A stretch of DNA of 25,015 nucleotides from CAZTLE01 sp964614415 (GTDB taxonomy: Bacteria; Bacteroidota; Bacteroidia; Flavobacteriales; Flavobacteriaceae). The notes beneath the pieces are model-generated. The model saw nothing but the letters and a program-made list of their open reading frames with translations. It was not told where the DNA came from and did no database searches. The stretch spans positions 1 through 25,015 of the forward strand of contig CAZTLE010000038.1 of the NCBI GenBank assembly GCA_964614415.1. The letters run 5' to 3'. A program made the position numbers and the translations under genes. This document shows, in pieces, positions 1 to 7,876 of the stretch. Position 1 is the first letter of the stretch. Every line of letters starts with the position of its first letter.

Positions 1-1577
1 GTTAGTGAGTTCTCTTTAAAGATGTTTCTGAAATAGTAATTGGGGTACTCATTTTGAGATTCGATACGGACCAGGATCTTTCCGGACTTCATATCGATAG
101 CCGAATACAACGCTTCAAGTTTATCGGTATACGGAGACTGATACAATCGTTTCGATGTTTTGGAACTCACATCAAACTCATCCACGAACGGAAATTGCCC
201 TTTTTCTGAAAAGCCATCGCCCATGAGATAGGCCTTGCCATTATTCAGTTCAAGTACATAGCGGTTATACTCGTTTTTCTTGGTCACGAAGTCTCCCGGA
301 TCACTGTATCGATCCTGATAGTTACGATCTGAAATAACCACAGGTTCTTCATTGGCGTTAGAAGGATTGAAGGTATATATTTTTGTGTTCCGGTCATTCC
401 ACCACCAATCATAGGCAACGGCCACATTGTCATCACCCCAGGTAATTCCCGAAAAACGGTTTTTCGTTTTCATGACGAGTTGAGGCTCGGAAGTGAAGGG
501 TGCAGCGAGCTGATATACAGCATCTCTATGAGGAGCCTCCACGGCAGGATCTCCCTGGTCCTGCGCCTCGGCCCAGTAAAGTACGGCCGCTTTGTCCGAT
601 CTCCAGTTGAGTCCTCGTTTTCCCAGTCGGGTGGCCATGAAACCTTTGGGTTGTACTTCATTAAGCGGTACGGTGTTTACAACACTTACCAGATTTCCTT
701 CTTTGTTGTATACAACTTCTTCCATGGGGAATCTGTAATACGGAACGATATAGGAGAAGGGGCGTTGTACCTTGGTGACCAAGATGTAATTACCGTCCGG
801 TGAAAAGCTAATTCCCCGATACATGGCGGCCGGCAGGAAATCACTTAGGCGTCCGTCCAGCGAGACCTTTTTTATTTCGGAATACGCCAGTACTTCGAAG
901 TTGTGTTCGTCGTTCGGATTTTTAAGCAAATCCTGATAGGTTCTGTTTTGTGCCTTGGCACCGTCGCTTACCGAAATTGTGGGTCCTTGAGGTACCGCTT
1001 CGGCAGTATTGATAAGTTCTTTTCTGTTACCGGGCAACATTTTTACCAATAGTGCAGAGCCATCCTTGAACCAGTTGATAGCGTCCCCCAGATTGGCATT
1101 GACCATGGCACCGGTAAGCTTTTTGGCCCGGGCATTTTGAATATCAACAACCCATACTTCTACTCCGGTTGCCGTGCTGTTCAAACAGGCAATCATCGAT
1201 TCATCCGGTGACCAGCTGAATCCGGAAAGCCGGGGAGAGGAAGGAAGTCCCGAAACTTGCTTAACGTCCTTTGAGGTTGCTTTTTTAACCTTAATATTAT
1301 TGTAGAAGGTAGTTCGGCTACCGATGTTGGTCTTCGGATTGATCCGGAGTCCGCCCAGGCGCATTTCGGTTTCCGAAAGTTCGGCGATGGATTTATACGC
1401 GTCCCGGTAAATGAGTAAAACGTTTTCCCCTTTGCTATCTATCTGAACGGCCGGAGCCAGAGGCGCTTCGACGAGTTCGAGAATTTCCTCGGGTGGATTT
1501 TGATAGGACAGGTTTTCCTGGCAAAAGAGCGGTGCCGAAGTCGCGATAATCAACAGGGCGAGAAGTACTTTTTTCAT
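1..1577 (-). CDS. S9 family peptidase, glutamyl endopeptidase-like (S9D), N-terminal part
   Basis: Partial gene: it reads on the minus strand from ATG at 1577 and runs off the left edge after 525 codons with no stop. The first ~20 residues (MKKVLLALLIIATSAPLFC) form a signal peptide, so the product is exported. The mature part opens with YQNPPEEILELVEAP, followed by RLGGLRINPKTN, GPTISVSDGAKAQNRTYQDLL, RPFSYIVPYYRFP and VAYDWWWNDRN. I recognise these as the N-terminal beta-propeller signature of the S9D group of prolyl-oligopeptidase-fold proteases, whose plant member is the chloroplast glutamyl endopeptidase. The alpha/beta-hydrolase domain with the Ser-Asp-His triad lies outside the window, so catalytic competence cannot be judged. 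The gene is divergent from the FabH-type gene, with 142 nt between them. Function as an exported or periplasmic peptidase is inferred from the family. Confidence 0.9.
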   Translation of the reverse strand, partial: MKKVLLALLIIATSAPLFCQENLSYQNPPEEILELVEAPLAPAVQIDSKGENVLLIYRDAYKSIAELSETEMRLGGLRINPKTNIGSRTTFYNNIKVKKATSKDVKQVSGLPSSPRLSGFSWSPDESMIACLNSTATGVEVWVVDIQNARAKKLTGAMVNANLGDAINWFKDGSALLVKMLPGNRKELINTAEAVPQGPTISVSDGAKAQNRTYQDLLKNPNDEHNFEVLAYSEIKKVSLDGRLSDFLPAAMYRGISFSPDGNYILVTKVQRPFSYIVPYYRFPMEEVVYNKEGNLVSVVNTVPLNEVQPKGFMATRLGKRGLNWRSDKAAVLYWAEAQDQGDPAVEAPHRDAVYQLAAPFTSEPQLVMKTKNRFSGITWGDDNVAVAYDWWWNDRNTKIYTFNPSNANEEPVVISDRNYQDRYSDPGDFVTKKNEYNRYVLELNNGKAYLMGDGFSEKGQFPFVDEFDVSSKTSKRLYQSPYTDKLEALYSAIDMKSGKILVRIESQNEYPNYYFRNIFKENSL

Positions 1578-1593
1578 GATCTCAAATTTTCTA

Positions 1594-1624
1594 AAAAGGT
1601 AGCCAAAAACTACCGCACCTCCAA
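1594..1624 (-). promoter_or_regulatory. Promoter of the S9 peptidase gene
   Basis: On the minus strand a TTG (1624-1622) is followed after exactly 20 nt by TACCTTTT (1601-1594), one base from the Bacteroidota -7 consensus TAnnTTTG. The start codon lies 16 nt downstream of the -7 element, giving a very short leader. Confidence 0.55.
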
Positions 1625-1719
1625 TTGCCCGGGTTTGTTTAACACGCTGCATTCGTTAAAATTAAAAGACATATTACCGAGAATATGTATCTTTCCCGCT
1701 CCATATAAAAAGTAATTGC

Positions 1720-2727
1720 ATGCATACTTCACGGATTTCAGGTTTAGGTTATTATGTTCCGGAGAATGTAGTGACCAATGACGATCTGTCTAAGCTTATG
1801 GATACGAACGACGAATGGATCCAGGAGCGAACCGGTATTAAGGAACGGCGACATATCAAGCAGGGTGATGGAAACACCACTTCCATTATGGGGGTGAAGG
1901 CCTCCACAATTGCACTGGAGCGCGCCGGACTTGAACCCAACGACATCGACATGGTCATTTTTGCCACCCTTAGCCCGGATATGTATTTTCCCGGTGGCGG
2001 TGTCCAGATTCAGGATCTTATGGGTATGCGAACCGTTCCGGCACTTGATGTGCGCAATCAATGCAGCGGTTTTGTGTATGCTCTTTCGATAGCCGATCAG
2101 TTTGTAAAAACCGGAATGTATAAGCATGTTTTGGTCGTGGGAAGCGAGAACCATAGCGGCGGATTGGATTTCACAACACGCGGAAGGGGCGTCTCGGTTA
2201 TTTTTGGCGATGGGGCAGGTGCGGCCGTAGTTTCGAGAAATGAATCGGGCAGAGGAGGTATCCTCTCCACACATATGCATAGTGAGGGGAAACATAAAGA
2301 TGAGCTTTCACTTCAGGGGCCAAGTACCGGCTACTGGGTGCCGGAGATCATTGAAAAGAACCCGCAGGAAGACATTCCCTACTACCCGTACATGAACGGA
2401 CAGTTTGTATTCAAGAATGCCGTGGTGCGCTTTTCGGAAGTGATCATGGAAGGCTTGCAGGCGAACGACCTCGGTGTGGCCGATATCGATATGCTTATTC
2501 CGCATCAGGCGAACCTGCGTATTTCACAATTCATTCAGAAGAAATTCGGATTGTCAGACGACAAGGTCTACAATAATATTCAGAAATACGGAAACACGAC
2601 GGCTGCCTCAATCCCAATAGCGTTGACGGAAGCCTGGGAGGCCGGAAAGATCAAAGAAGGAGATTTGGTCGTCCTGGCCGCTTTCGGTAGCGGGTTTACC
2701 TGGGCCAGTGCCGTGATTCGCTGGTAA
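1720..2727 (+). CDS. fabH: 3-oxoacyl-ACP synthase III (FabH-type ketoacyl-ACP synthase)
   Basis: 335 aa, normal length for the family. The thiolase-fold catalytic triad is complete: Cys115 in NQCSGF, His262 in PHQANLR and Asn292 in YGNTTAAS. The GDGAGA glycine motif and the C-terminal FGSGFTWAS loop are present. The enzyme condenses a starter acyl-CoA with malonyl-ACP to begin fatty-acid synthesis in the cytoplasm. Starter preference, straight or branched, cannot be read from sequence. The gene stands alone rather than in a plsX/rpmF cluster, so it may be a second, specialised KAS III copy; that is inference. A weak -7 candidate, TATCTTTC, lies at 1688-1695 with no clear TTG partner. A terminator hairpin follows at 2779. 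Confidence 0.9.
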   Translation: MHTSRISGLGYYVPENVVTNDDLSKLMDTNDEWIQERTGIKERRHIKQGDGNTTSIMGVKASTIALERAGLEPNDIDMVIFATLSPDMYFPGGGVQIQDLMGMRTVPALDVRNQCSGFVYALSIADQFVKTGMYKHVLVVGSENHSGGLDFTTRGRGVSVIFGDGAGAAVVSRNESGRGGILSTHMHSEGKHKDELSLQGPSTGYWVPEIIEKNPQEDIPYYPYMNGQFVFKNAVVRFSEVIMEGLQANDLGVADIDMLIPHQANLRISQFIQKKFGLSDDKVYNNIQKYGNTTAASIPIALTEAWEAGKIKEGDLVVLAAFGSGFTWASAVIRW

Positions 2728-2778
2728 AAAAACCTGGCACATTTAGTTTATAATTTCATGCCATAGATATAAAAAGAG

Positions 2779-2810
2779 AAACCCCTCAACAAGGAGGGGT
2801 TTATTTTATA
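2779..2810 (+). terminator. Intrinsic terminator after fabH
   Basis: A perfect 9-bp stem, AAACCCCTC (2779-2787) with GAGGGGTTT (2794-2802), closes a 6-nt loop and is followed by a T-rich tract (TTATTTTATAT). The left flank is A-rich, so it could also stop minus-strand transcripts that read past the receptor gene. Confidence 0.85.
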
Positions 2811-2894
2811 TAGAACCTAATGGCTTTTATACAATTTAGAACGGCTAATTCAAATAAACTATAAAATGCCTCAGGCAGACACTTATATAGACTG

Positions 2895-2954
2895 AAAAAA
2901 GTGCCAAATGTTTCATAGAACGCTGGTATTTAACGTAACAATAACATCTGGCAC
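2895..2954 (-). terminator. Probable terminator of the TonB-dependent receptor gene
   Basis: On the minus strand, just after the receptor stop, GTGCCAGATG (2954-2945) can pair with CATTTGGCAC (2910-2901), ten pairs including one G-U, followed at once by six T (2900-2895). The 34-nt loop is long for an intrinsic terminator. The stem next to a T tract in the right place makes the call likely. Confidence 0.6.
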
Positions 2955-2963
2955 CTTGGGGGG

Positions 2964-5405
2964 TTAGAATATGCCGCCGCTTCCTGATTGTTCGTCGTTA
3001 TCTCTTCGCTTACGAGATTTGGCTCTGTATTTTCCACCACCGAAGCGATAGGATAGATTGACGTTCCAGGTATTACTTTCAAAGTTGAAGGCACCTGTTT
3101 GAGTGAATGGTCTGCTTCCTTCAAATCGGAACCACATAGTGTTGAAAATATCATTCAGGTTAAAACTGAAGGTTCCGCGACCATCCCATAAACTGTAACG
3201 TGCTCCCACGTTTACCATGGCCATAGTCTTTATATCAAATTGCAAGGTTTTTTGTGGTCCGCGGAAAAGTCCGAAGGCCGAAAGTGTTAAGTCCTTAGTA
3301 ACCTTGAAGTTGTTGATCATTCGTGCGTTGAACGACTGGTTGTCAACTTCGCGCTCCTCGCGTACAATGTCTGCCTCCGTAGGTTCCTCTATGTTGGGGT
3401 CCAGACTTTCGGTAATACCTGTTTGCGTTTGGCTAAAGAAATCCAGGCTGAAGTTAAAGTTCCACCATTTGGTTGGCCTGTAATTCGAGGAAACTTCAAA
3501 TCCGTACGATGTGGTATTGTCGAAGTTGTCATACGTCAGGATTACCCGATCCAGGTTGGAACGGTCCACAAATAAAGCCCGGTTCAACTGGTCTTCAATA
3601 ACACGGTAGAATACACCGGCTGTGATATTACCTTTACCTAAACCTCTTGTATAATTCAATTCCATAGAGTTGGTAAACTGAGGCTGTAACTGCGTATTAC
3701 CAAAAGAGGAAATCTGCGGTGTCGTAAACTCACGAATAGGGTTTACCTGATCTAATCCCGGACGATCGATACGGCGGCTGTAGCTCACCTGAAATTGATT
3801 CTTTTCGGAAGGTGTAAATGTTACAAATGCCGAAGGATATACCTGCACATAATCATTGGTAAAAGAGCGAACAGTGTTCGTGTCGGCTACAACTTCTACT
3901 GTTTCAACACGAGCACCGGCCTGAACGGACCATTTTTCGCTAAGTGTTTTTCCATAAGTGACATAGGCAGAATAGATATCACGGCTATAGTCGAAAAGGG
4001 TGTTGGGCGCTGATATAACTAAACCGTTGATATCTAATGTTTGGGTTGATTCATAATCGATCTGGGTTTCAAACAAACGCGCCTCGGCTCCTAATTCAAG
4101 CTTGGTAGTTTCATTGAGTGGATTCACATAATCCAGGTTTATGGTAGTCCGGCTACGATCCGTTTCAAACATATCAACGTAGTCATCGGTCATAGCAGCT
4201 CCAGTGAAGGCAAAATCGGCTACCTGCTCCCCGTCAAATACATTATAATCGGCCTCCAACTCAATATTATGGCCTTCCTTGGCAAAGTCAAGCTTGTAGT
4301 TGAAGTTATACTGCTGAGACCAGTTTTCGGAATCCGGCGTAAAGAACTGGATTTGATCCAATTCAGGAGCATCGTAGTTCACAATAGCCGTTTGGCCTGA
4401 AGTAATTCCGTCAAAGATGTTCTGATTCGTGAAAAACGAGAGAGTGTTCTTATCGTTCAGATAGAAATCGATTCCTATCTTGAACAGGTTAGACGTATTT
4501 CGGTCCAGGAAGTTAAAGAACTGCTCGGAGTTGTCATCCGGACGGAAAACGTTTCCGTAGAACTCGTTCCGGTTGGTATTGTGTCCCCAGTTTCCGTAGA
4601 GGTTCACCTTTCCATTACGGTAGTTCATATCTATGGAACTGTTGAACTTGGGTTGTAGCTCATAGGTGAATCCTACGTTGGCATTTCCGTTAAAGCCGAT
4701 GTTCACGTTTTTATGCAGAATGATATTAACGATACCACTCATCCCATCGGGGTTATATTTAGCCGAAGGATTGGTAATCAATTCAATCTGCTTGATAGAT
4801 TGCGAAGGGATCTGCTTCAATAATTGCGCTACAGGCACGTTGGTGAACTTACCATCTACCATTACCTGAACGTTTTGATTTCCACGCAATGAAAGTGCTC
4901 CTGTTTGCTGATCAACACTTACCGAAGGAAGGTTGTTCATTATGTCGGAAGCTGTAGGTCCGGCTGTGGTAAGGTCTTTTCCTACCGTAATTACTTTCCT
5001 GTCCAGCTTTTGCTGAATAGTGGTTCGCTCGGCGGTTACGGTAACTTCATCCAGGGCTTCTACATCTTCCTCAAGTTCGATGTTCCCCAGTTTTAGATTT
5101 CTGCTACCGGATCTAATCTCTATCTCGGTCTCATAGGTTTTGTATCCTATATATTGGATGGTAACCATGCTTTTACCTTCAGGAATTTCCGAAATGGTAA
5201 ATTTTCCATTGTCGTCGGTCACTCCACCGGTTATGATGTTACCCTCCATATCCTTTACGGCCACAGTTACGTAAGGAATGGGCTCTTGTAGGTTCTTGTC
5301 GATAACGGTTCCGCTAATCTTTCCGGGTCTGTCAGAGTCGGGGTCTGTAAATGAAAAACCGGAGACACTAATCAATAGTGCCAGTAGTAAACATAACTGT
5401 TTCAT
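2964..5405 (-). CDS. TonB-dependent outer-membrane receptor (CarboxypepD_reg / outer-membrane beta-barrel family)
   Basis: 813 aa from the ATG at 5405. That start puts a signal peptide (MKQLCLLLALLISVSGFSFT) at the N-terminus; an in-frame extension up to 5489 would bury it and is not used. A CarboxypepD_reg-like beta-sandwich (about residues 29-110, GKISGTVIDKN to YIGYKTYETEIEI) precedes a TonB plug (about 118-225, with ASDIMNNLPSVSVD and LRGNQNVQVMVDGK). The rest is a barrel of aromatic-rich alternating strands ending in YRFGGGKYRAKS and a short Gly/Ser tail. This is the common flavobacterial TonB receptor type without an adjacent SusD partner. The substrate is unknown. The gene is transcribed alone, divergent from the CoA-binding gene, and followed by its own terminator. 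Confidence 0.9.
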   Translation of the reverse strand: MKQLCLLLALLISVSGFSFTDPDSDRPGKISGTVIDKNLQEPIPYVTVAVKDMEGNIITGGVTDDNGKFTISEIPEGKSMVTIQYIGYKTYETEIEIRSGSRNLKLGNIELEEDVEALDEVTVTAERTTIQQKLDRKVITVGKDLTTAGPTASDIMNNLPSVSVDQQTGALSLRGNQNVQVMVDGKFTNVPVAQLLKQIPSQSIKQIELITNPSAKYNPDGMSGIVNIILHKNVNIGFNGNANVGFTYELQPKFNSSIDMNYRNGKVNLYGNWGHNTNRNEFYGNVFRPDDNSEQFFNFLDRNTSNLFKIGIDFYLNDKNTLSFFTNQNIFDGITSGQTAIVNYDAPELDQIQFFTPDSENWSQQYNFNYKLDFAKEGHNIELEADYNVFDGEQVADFAFTGAAMTDDYVDMFETDRSRTTINLDYVNPLNETTKLELGAEARLFETQIDYESTQTLDINGLVISAPNTLFDYSRDIYSAYVTYGKTLSEKWSVQAGARVETVEVVADTNTVRSFTNDYVQVYPSAFVTFTPSEKNQFQVSYSRRIDRPGLDQVNPIREFTTPQISSFGNTQLQPQFTNSMELNYTRGLGKGNITAGVFYRVIEDQLNRALFVDRSNLDRVILTYDNFDNTTSYGFEVSSNYRPTKWWNFNFSLDFFSQTQTGITESLDPNIEEPTEADIVREEREVDNQSFNARMINNFKVTKDLTLSAFGLFRGPQKTLQFDIKTMAMVNVGARYSLWDGRGTFSFNLNDIFNTMWFRFEGSRPFTQTGAFNFESNTWNVNLSYRFGGGKYRAKSRKRRDNDEQSGSGGIF

Positions 5406-5589
5406 TTTTTTGATTGAGTTTGTTAGATAATTGTATTGCTTGATACCTTGTATAACATAACCGGAGACGCTTCTAACCCCAGTTTTCAAGATAATTACAC
5501 ATATGACGATGGGCGGAGAATCCTGTTACAATTAATTAAGACTTTAACACTATTCTAACATTAGGAAAGAGAACCTCTGTAAAACAACA

Positions 5590-5615
5590 AACCCGAAGTC
5601 TAGAACTCCGGGCTT
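5590..5615 (-). terminator. Terminator-like hairpin inside the divergent spacer
   Basis: AACCCGAAGT (5590-5599) pairs with ACTCCGGGCTT (5605-5615) with one bulge and one mismatch around a CTAGA loop. Read on the minus strand it is followed by TTTGTTGTTTT, the look of a Rho-independent terminator. No minus-strand gene precedes it, so it would end an unannotated short RNA or act in a long receptor leader. The plus-strand reading has a poorer T tract. Confidence 0.5.
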
Positions 5616-5774
5616 GTGCCTTTACTGCTATTATTAACACTAACCATCAACGTAAAAATTTTCACAGTAAAGCGAGAAATATTTCTACAAAGTAGACGAC
5701 TTTTTTTTATTTATGTTACACAAGCGTATTTTTTTAACTAAGTTTTATGAACATACCGGAGGTAAGTGTTAAAT

Positions 5775-5782
5775 TACCTTTG
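5775..5782 (+). promoter_or_regulatory. -7 promoter element of the CoA-binding protein gene
   Basis: TACCTTTG matches the Bacteroidota TAnnTTTG consensus exactly and sits 11 nt before the ATG, so the transcript would be nearly leaderless. No TTG is found at the usual distance upstream. Confidence 0.5.
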
Positions 5783-5793
5783 AAATTAAAAAA

Positions 5794-6153
5794 ATGAAGA
5801 AGACTTTGGTCCTTGGGGCAAGCCTAAATCCCTCGAGATATTCTAACTATGTGATTCACAAATTAGTAGCTGCCGGTCATCCCGTGGTGGCCCTGGGTCT
5901 AAGATCCGGGGAGGTCGCCGGAGTGACCGTTTCAAAGGAGAAAACAGAATACCGGGACGTTGACACAATTACCTTATATCTCGGGCCAAAGAACCAACCC
6001 GAATATTACGATTACATCCTTTCGTTACAGCCCAAACGCGTTTTGTTTAACCCGGGGACCGAGAATCCGGAGCTCTACGAAATACTCCGGGAAAACAACA
6101 TTCACTTCGATATTGCATGTAACCTTGTTTTACTTAGTACGAATCAGTACTAG
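5794..6153 (+). CDS. CoA-binding domain protein (Rossmann-like, YccU type)
   Basis: 119 aa. The start MKKTLVLGASLNPSRYS is the nucleotide-binding first strand and loop of the CoA_binding_2 family. It is followed by GHPVVALGLRSGEV, the conserved FNPGTENPE segment and the terminal CNLVLLSTNQY. These small cytoplasmic proteins resemble the CoA-binding domain of succinyl-CoA synthetase; their cellular role is not established. The 3' end overlaps the convergent symporter gene by 24 nt. Start choice is supported by the -7 element just upstream. A GGAGG at 5758 is too far away to act as a ribosome-binding site. Confidence 0.85.
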   Translation: MKKTLVLGASLNPSRYSNYVIHKLVAAGHPVVALGLRSGEVAGVTVSKEKTEYRDVDTITLYLGPKNQPEYYDYILSLQPKRVLFNPGTENPELYEILRENNIHFDIACNLVLLSTNQY

Positions 6154-7572
6154 TCCCATAAAGGTTATAAATCCGTTCAGTACCAGAATGAAAAACTGCC
6201 AGTCGAAATTGAGGAATTCAAGGGACAGGTAGCTTATAAGATATCCTACAAAGGGCGAAAGGATAGCCACTAACGGTACCCAGGCATCACGCACCTTCCA
6301 TTTGGTGAACATTCCGAAGGCGTAGAGCCCCAGGAGCGGACCGTAGGTATAACAGGCAAAGGTGAAAAGCTTCGCGATCACCGAGGCATCTCCAATAATG
6401 TAATTGAAGATCAGGATCACGACGAAGAGTACCAAAGACATTATAATATGCACGCGTTTACGAACCCGTATCTGTCCCGCCTCGTCATGTTTCTTTTCTA
6501 TATCCAGGATGTCAATGCTGAAGGAGGTCGTAAGCGACGTGAGCGCGCTGTCCGCGCTCGAATAAGCGGCTGCAATAAGTCCCAAAAGGAAGAACACTGC
6601 AATGCCGATTCCCAGGCCCGATTCGACCGCGATCGTGGAGAACAGCTTGTCTTTATGAGCGTCGATCCCATTTTGTTCTGCATATACCGTTAGCAACAGT
6701 CCCAAAGCAAGGAACACAAAATTGACCACTGTGAGGACCAGGGTAAACCAGAACATGTTCTTTTGGGCGTCTTTCAACGATCGGCACGTAAGATTTTTTT
6801 GCATCATATCCTGATCCAAACCTGTCATAACAATAGCGATGAAGGCACCGCTAACGAACTGCTTTACAAAATGATCTCCCGAGCGCCAGTCGTCAAAGAA
6901 GAACATGCGTGACAGGTCGCTGTCCGCAATAAACCCGAACACAGCACCCACCGAGTCCAGATTCATGTCCGAAGCAATGATCGAAATGGCAACGCCCACT
7001 GCTATGAGCATGAACAGGGTTTGGAGCGTATCTGTCCAAACAATGGTTTTAATACCGCTTCGGAAGGTGTACAGCCAAATAAGCAGTATTGTCACAGTCA
7101 CAGTTGCCCAGAACGGAACACCCATAGCGTCGAACACCAGATCCTGAAGTACTATTGCCACCAGATACAGCCGGAAGCAAGCACCTACGACCCGGGACAA
7201 CTGAAAGAACCAGGCTCCGGTTTTATAAGAGGCATTTCCGAAGCGACCTTCCAGATAGGTATAAATTGATGTTAGATTCAATCGATAATAGAGCGGCAGT
7301 AAGACCATGCCAATCACGGCATATCCAACAGTATACCCCAGGACCACCTGAAAATAGCTGAACTTCGATGCTTCCACCCAGCCGGGTACCGAGATAAAGG
7401 TCACTCCGCTCAACGAAGCGCCTATCATACCAAAGGCAACAACATACCAGGGAGAGGATCTGCCCGCCCTGAAAAACTCTATGTTATTCCCGGTTTTATT
7501 GGTGAGAAAAGAGATAACTATAAGGACGCCAAAATATCCGGCAATGAGTAGTAGAATTTGAGTGGGCTGCAT
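6130..7572 (-). CDS. Sodium:solute symporter family protein
   Basis: 480 aa with about 13 hydrophobic segments, typical of the SSS (SLC5-like) family: an N-terminal helix from residue 5, the FFRAGRSSPWYVVAFGMIGASLSGVTFIS helix-loop, and a later helix containing AAYSSADSALTSL. In characterised family members the paired serines there belong to the second sodium site. It should couple inward sodium flow to uptake of a small organic solute; the substrate cannot be assigned. It is a single gene on the minus strand and its last 24 nt overlap the end of the CoA-binding gene. The ATG at 7572 directly opens the first membrane helix, which supports the start. Confidence 0.88.
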   Translation of the reverse strand: MQPTQILLLIAGYFGVLIVISFLTNKTGNNIEFFRAGRSSPWYVVAFGMIGASLSGVTFISVPGWVEASKFSYFQVVLGYTVGYAVIGMVLLPLYYRLNLTSIYTYLEGRFGNASYKTGAWFFQLSRVVGACFRLYLVAIVLQDLVFDAMGVPFWATVTVTILLIWLYTFRSGIKTIVWTDTLQTLFMLIAVGVAISIIASDMNLDSVGAVFGFIADSDLSRMFFFDDWRSGDHFVKQFVSGAFIAIVMTGLDQDMMQKNLTCRSLKDAQKNMFWFTLVLTVVNFVFLALGLLLTVYAEQNGIDAHKDKLFSTIAVESGLGIGIAVFFLLGLIAAAYSSADSALTSLTTSFSIDILDIEKKHDEAGQIRVRKRVHIIMSLVLFVVILIFNYIIGDASVIAKLFTFACYTYGPLLGLYAFGMFTKWKVRDAWVPLVAILSPFVGYLISYLSLEFLNFDWQFFILVLNGFITFMGLVLIRTK

Positions 7573-7591
7573 AGGGTGTACTTACGGTGCG

Positions 7592-7599
7592 AAAAGATA
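7592..7599 (-). promoter_or_regulatory. Probable -7 element of the symporter gene
   Basis: TATCTTTT on the minus strand (7599-7592), one base from TAnnTTTG, lies about 19 nt before the start codon and is followed by CGCACC, similar to the GCACC that follows the rpmB and E2 elements. No TTG lies at the usual spacing. Confidence 0.4.
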
Positions 7600-7663
7600 A
7601 CGGAAAAATTGTAAATGTACATGCGCCGAGTACGACATAATTATACTCTGCCATTCCGATAGG

Positions 7664-7686
7664 GAATTATGGAATTCTCATAATTC
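7664..7686. repeat. Inverted repeat in the symporter / secreted-protein spacer
   Basis: GAATTATG (7664-7671) and CATAATTC (7679-7686) are perfect inverted arms around a 7-nt spacer. The site sits in the 304-nt divergent spacer (7573-7876), about 90 nt upstream of the symporter start and 190 nt from the secreted-protein start. It has the size and symmetry of an operator, but nothing else identifies a regulator. Apart from this and the two -7 elements I see nothing in the spacer. Confidence 0.4.
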
Positions 7687-7804
7687 TACTGATTTAACAG
7701 GCAATTAGTTAAGAAAATTCCGATAACAAGTATTTTTTTTGCGCGAAACGCAACATTCTTTCAAAAAACAGGCATTTGTATGGGGTAATGGCCTTTTTTT
7801 TCGC

Positions 7805-7812
7805 TACTTTTG
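7805..7812 (+). promoter_or_regulatory. -7 promoter element of the BNR-like T9SS gene
   Basis: TACTTTTG is a perfect TAnnTTTG match 64 nt before the preferred ATG at 7877. The nearest TTG (7776-7778) is 26 nt away, longer than usual. The element lies inside the long in-frame extension that begins with TTG at 7739, which argues against using that extension. Confidence 0.5.
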
Positions 7813-7876
7813 GAAACTATCAAATTGGAGTCATCAACCAGATTTTGATGTAAGTCATCAACCTAAACTTAAAACT

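Larger units (their letters stand above)
5406..5793. other. 388-nt divergent intergenic region
   Basis: A/T-rich spacer between the receptor gene (minus) and the CoA-binding gene (plus). It holds a terminator-like hairpin at 5590-5615 and a perfect -7 element for the CoA-binding gene at 5775. I found no perfect TAnnTTTG element for the receptor gene and no open frame that looks coding. Confidence 0.6.

Noticed and set aside
480..803. 107-codon plus-strand open frame inside the S9 peptidase region
   Set aside because: It is antisense to a continuous, family-matching peptidase frame.
1744..2295. 183-codon open frame on the minus strand inside the fabH gene
   Set aside because: It lies wholly antisense to a well-conserved FabH and its protein shows no recognisable motif or sensible composition.
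5406..5489. N-terminal extension of the TonB receptor (in-frame start at 5489)
   Set aside because: It would place 28 polar residues ahead of a clear signal peptide starting at the ATG at 5405.
5758..5762. GGAGG as a Shine-Dalgarno site for the CoA-binding gene
   Set aside because: It is about 31 nt before the ATG and upstream of the probable transcription start.
7739..7876. N-terminal extension of the BNR-like T9SS protein from TTG at 7739
   Set aside because: It contains the promoter -7 element and precedes a clear signal peptide that starts at the ATG at 7877.
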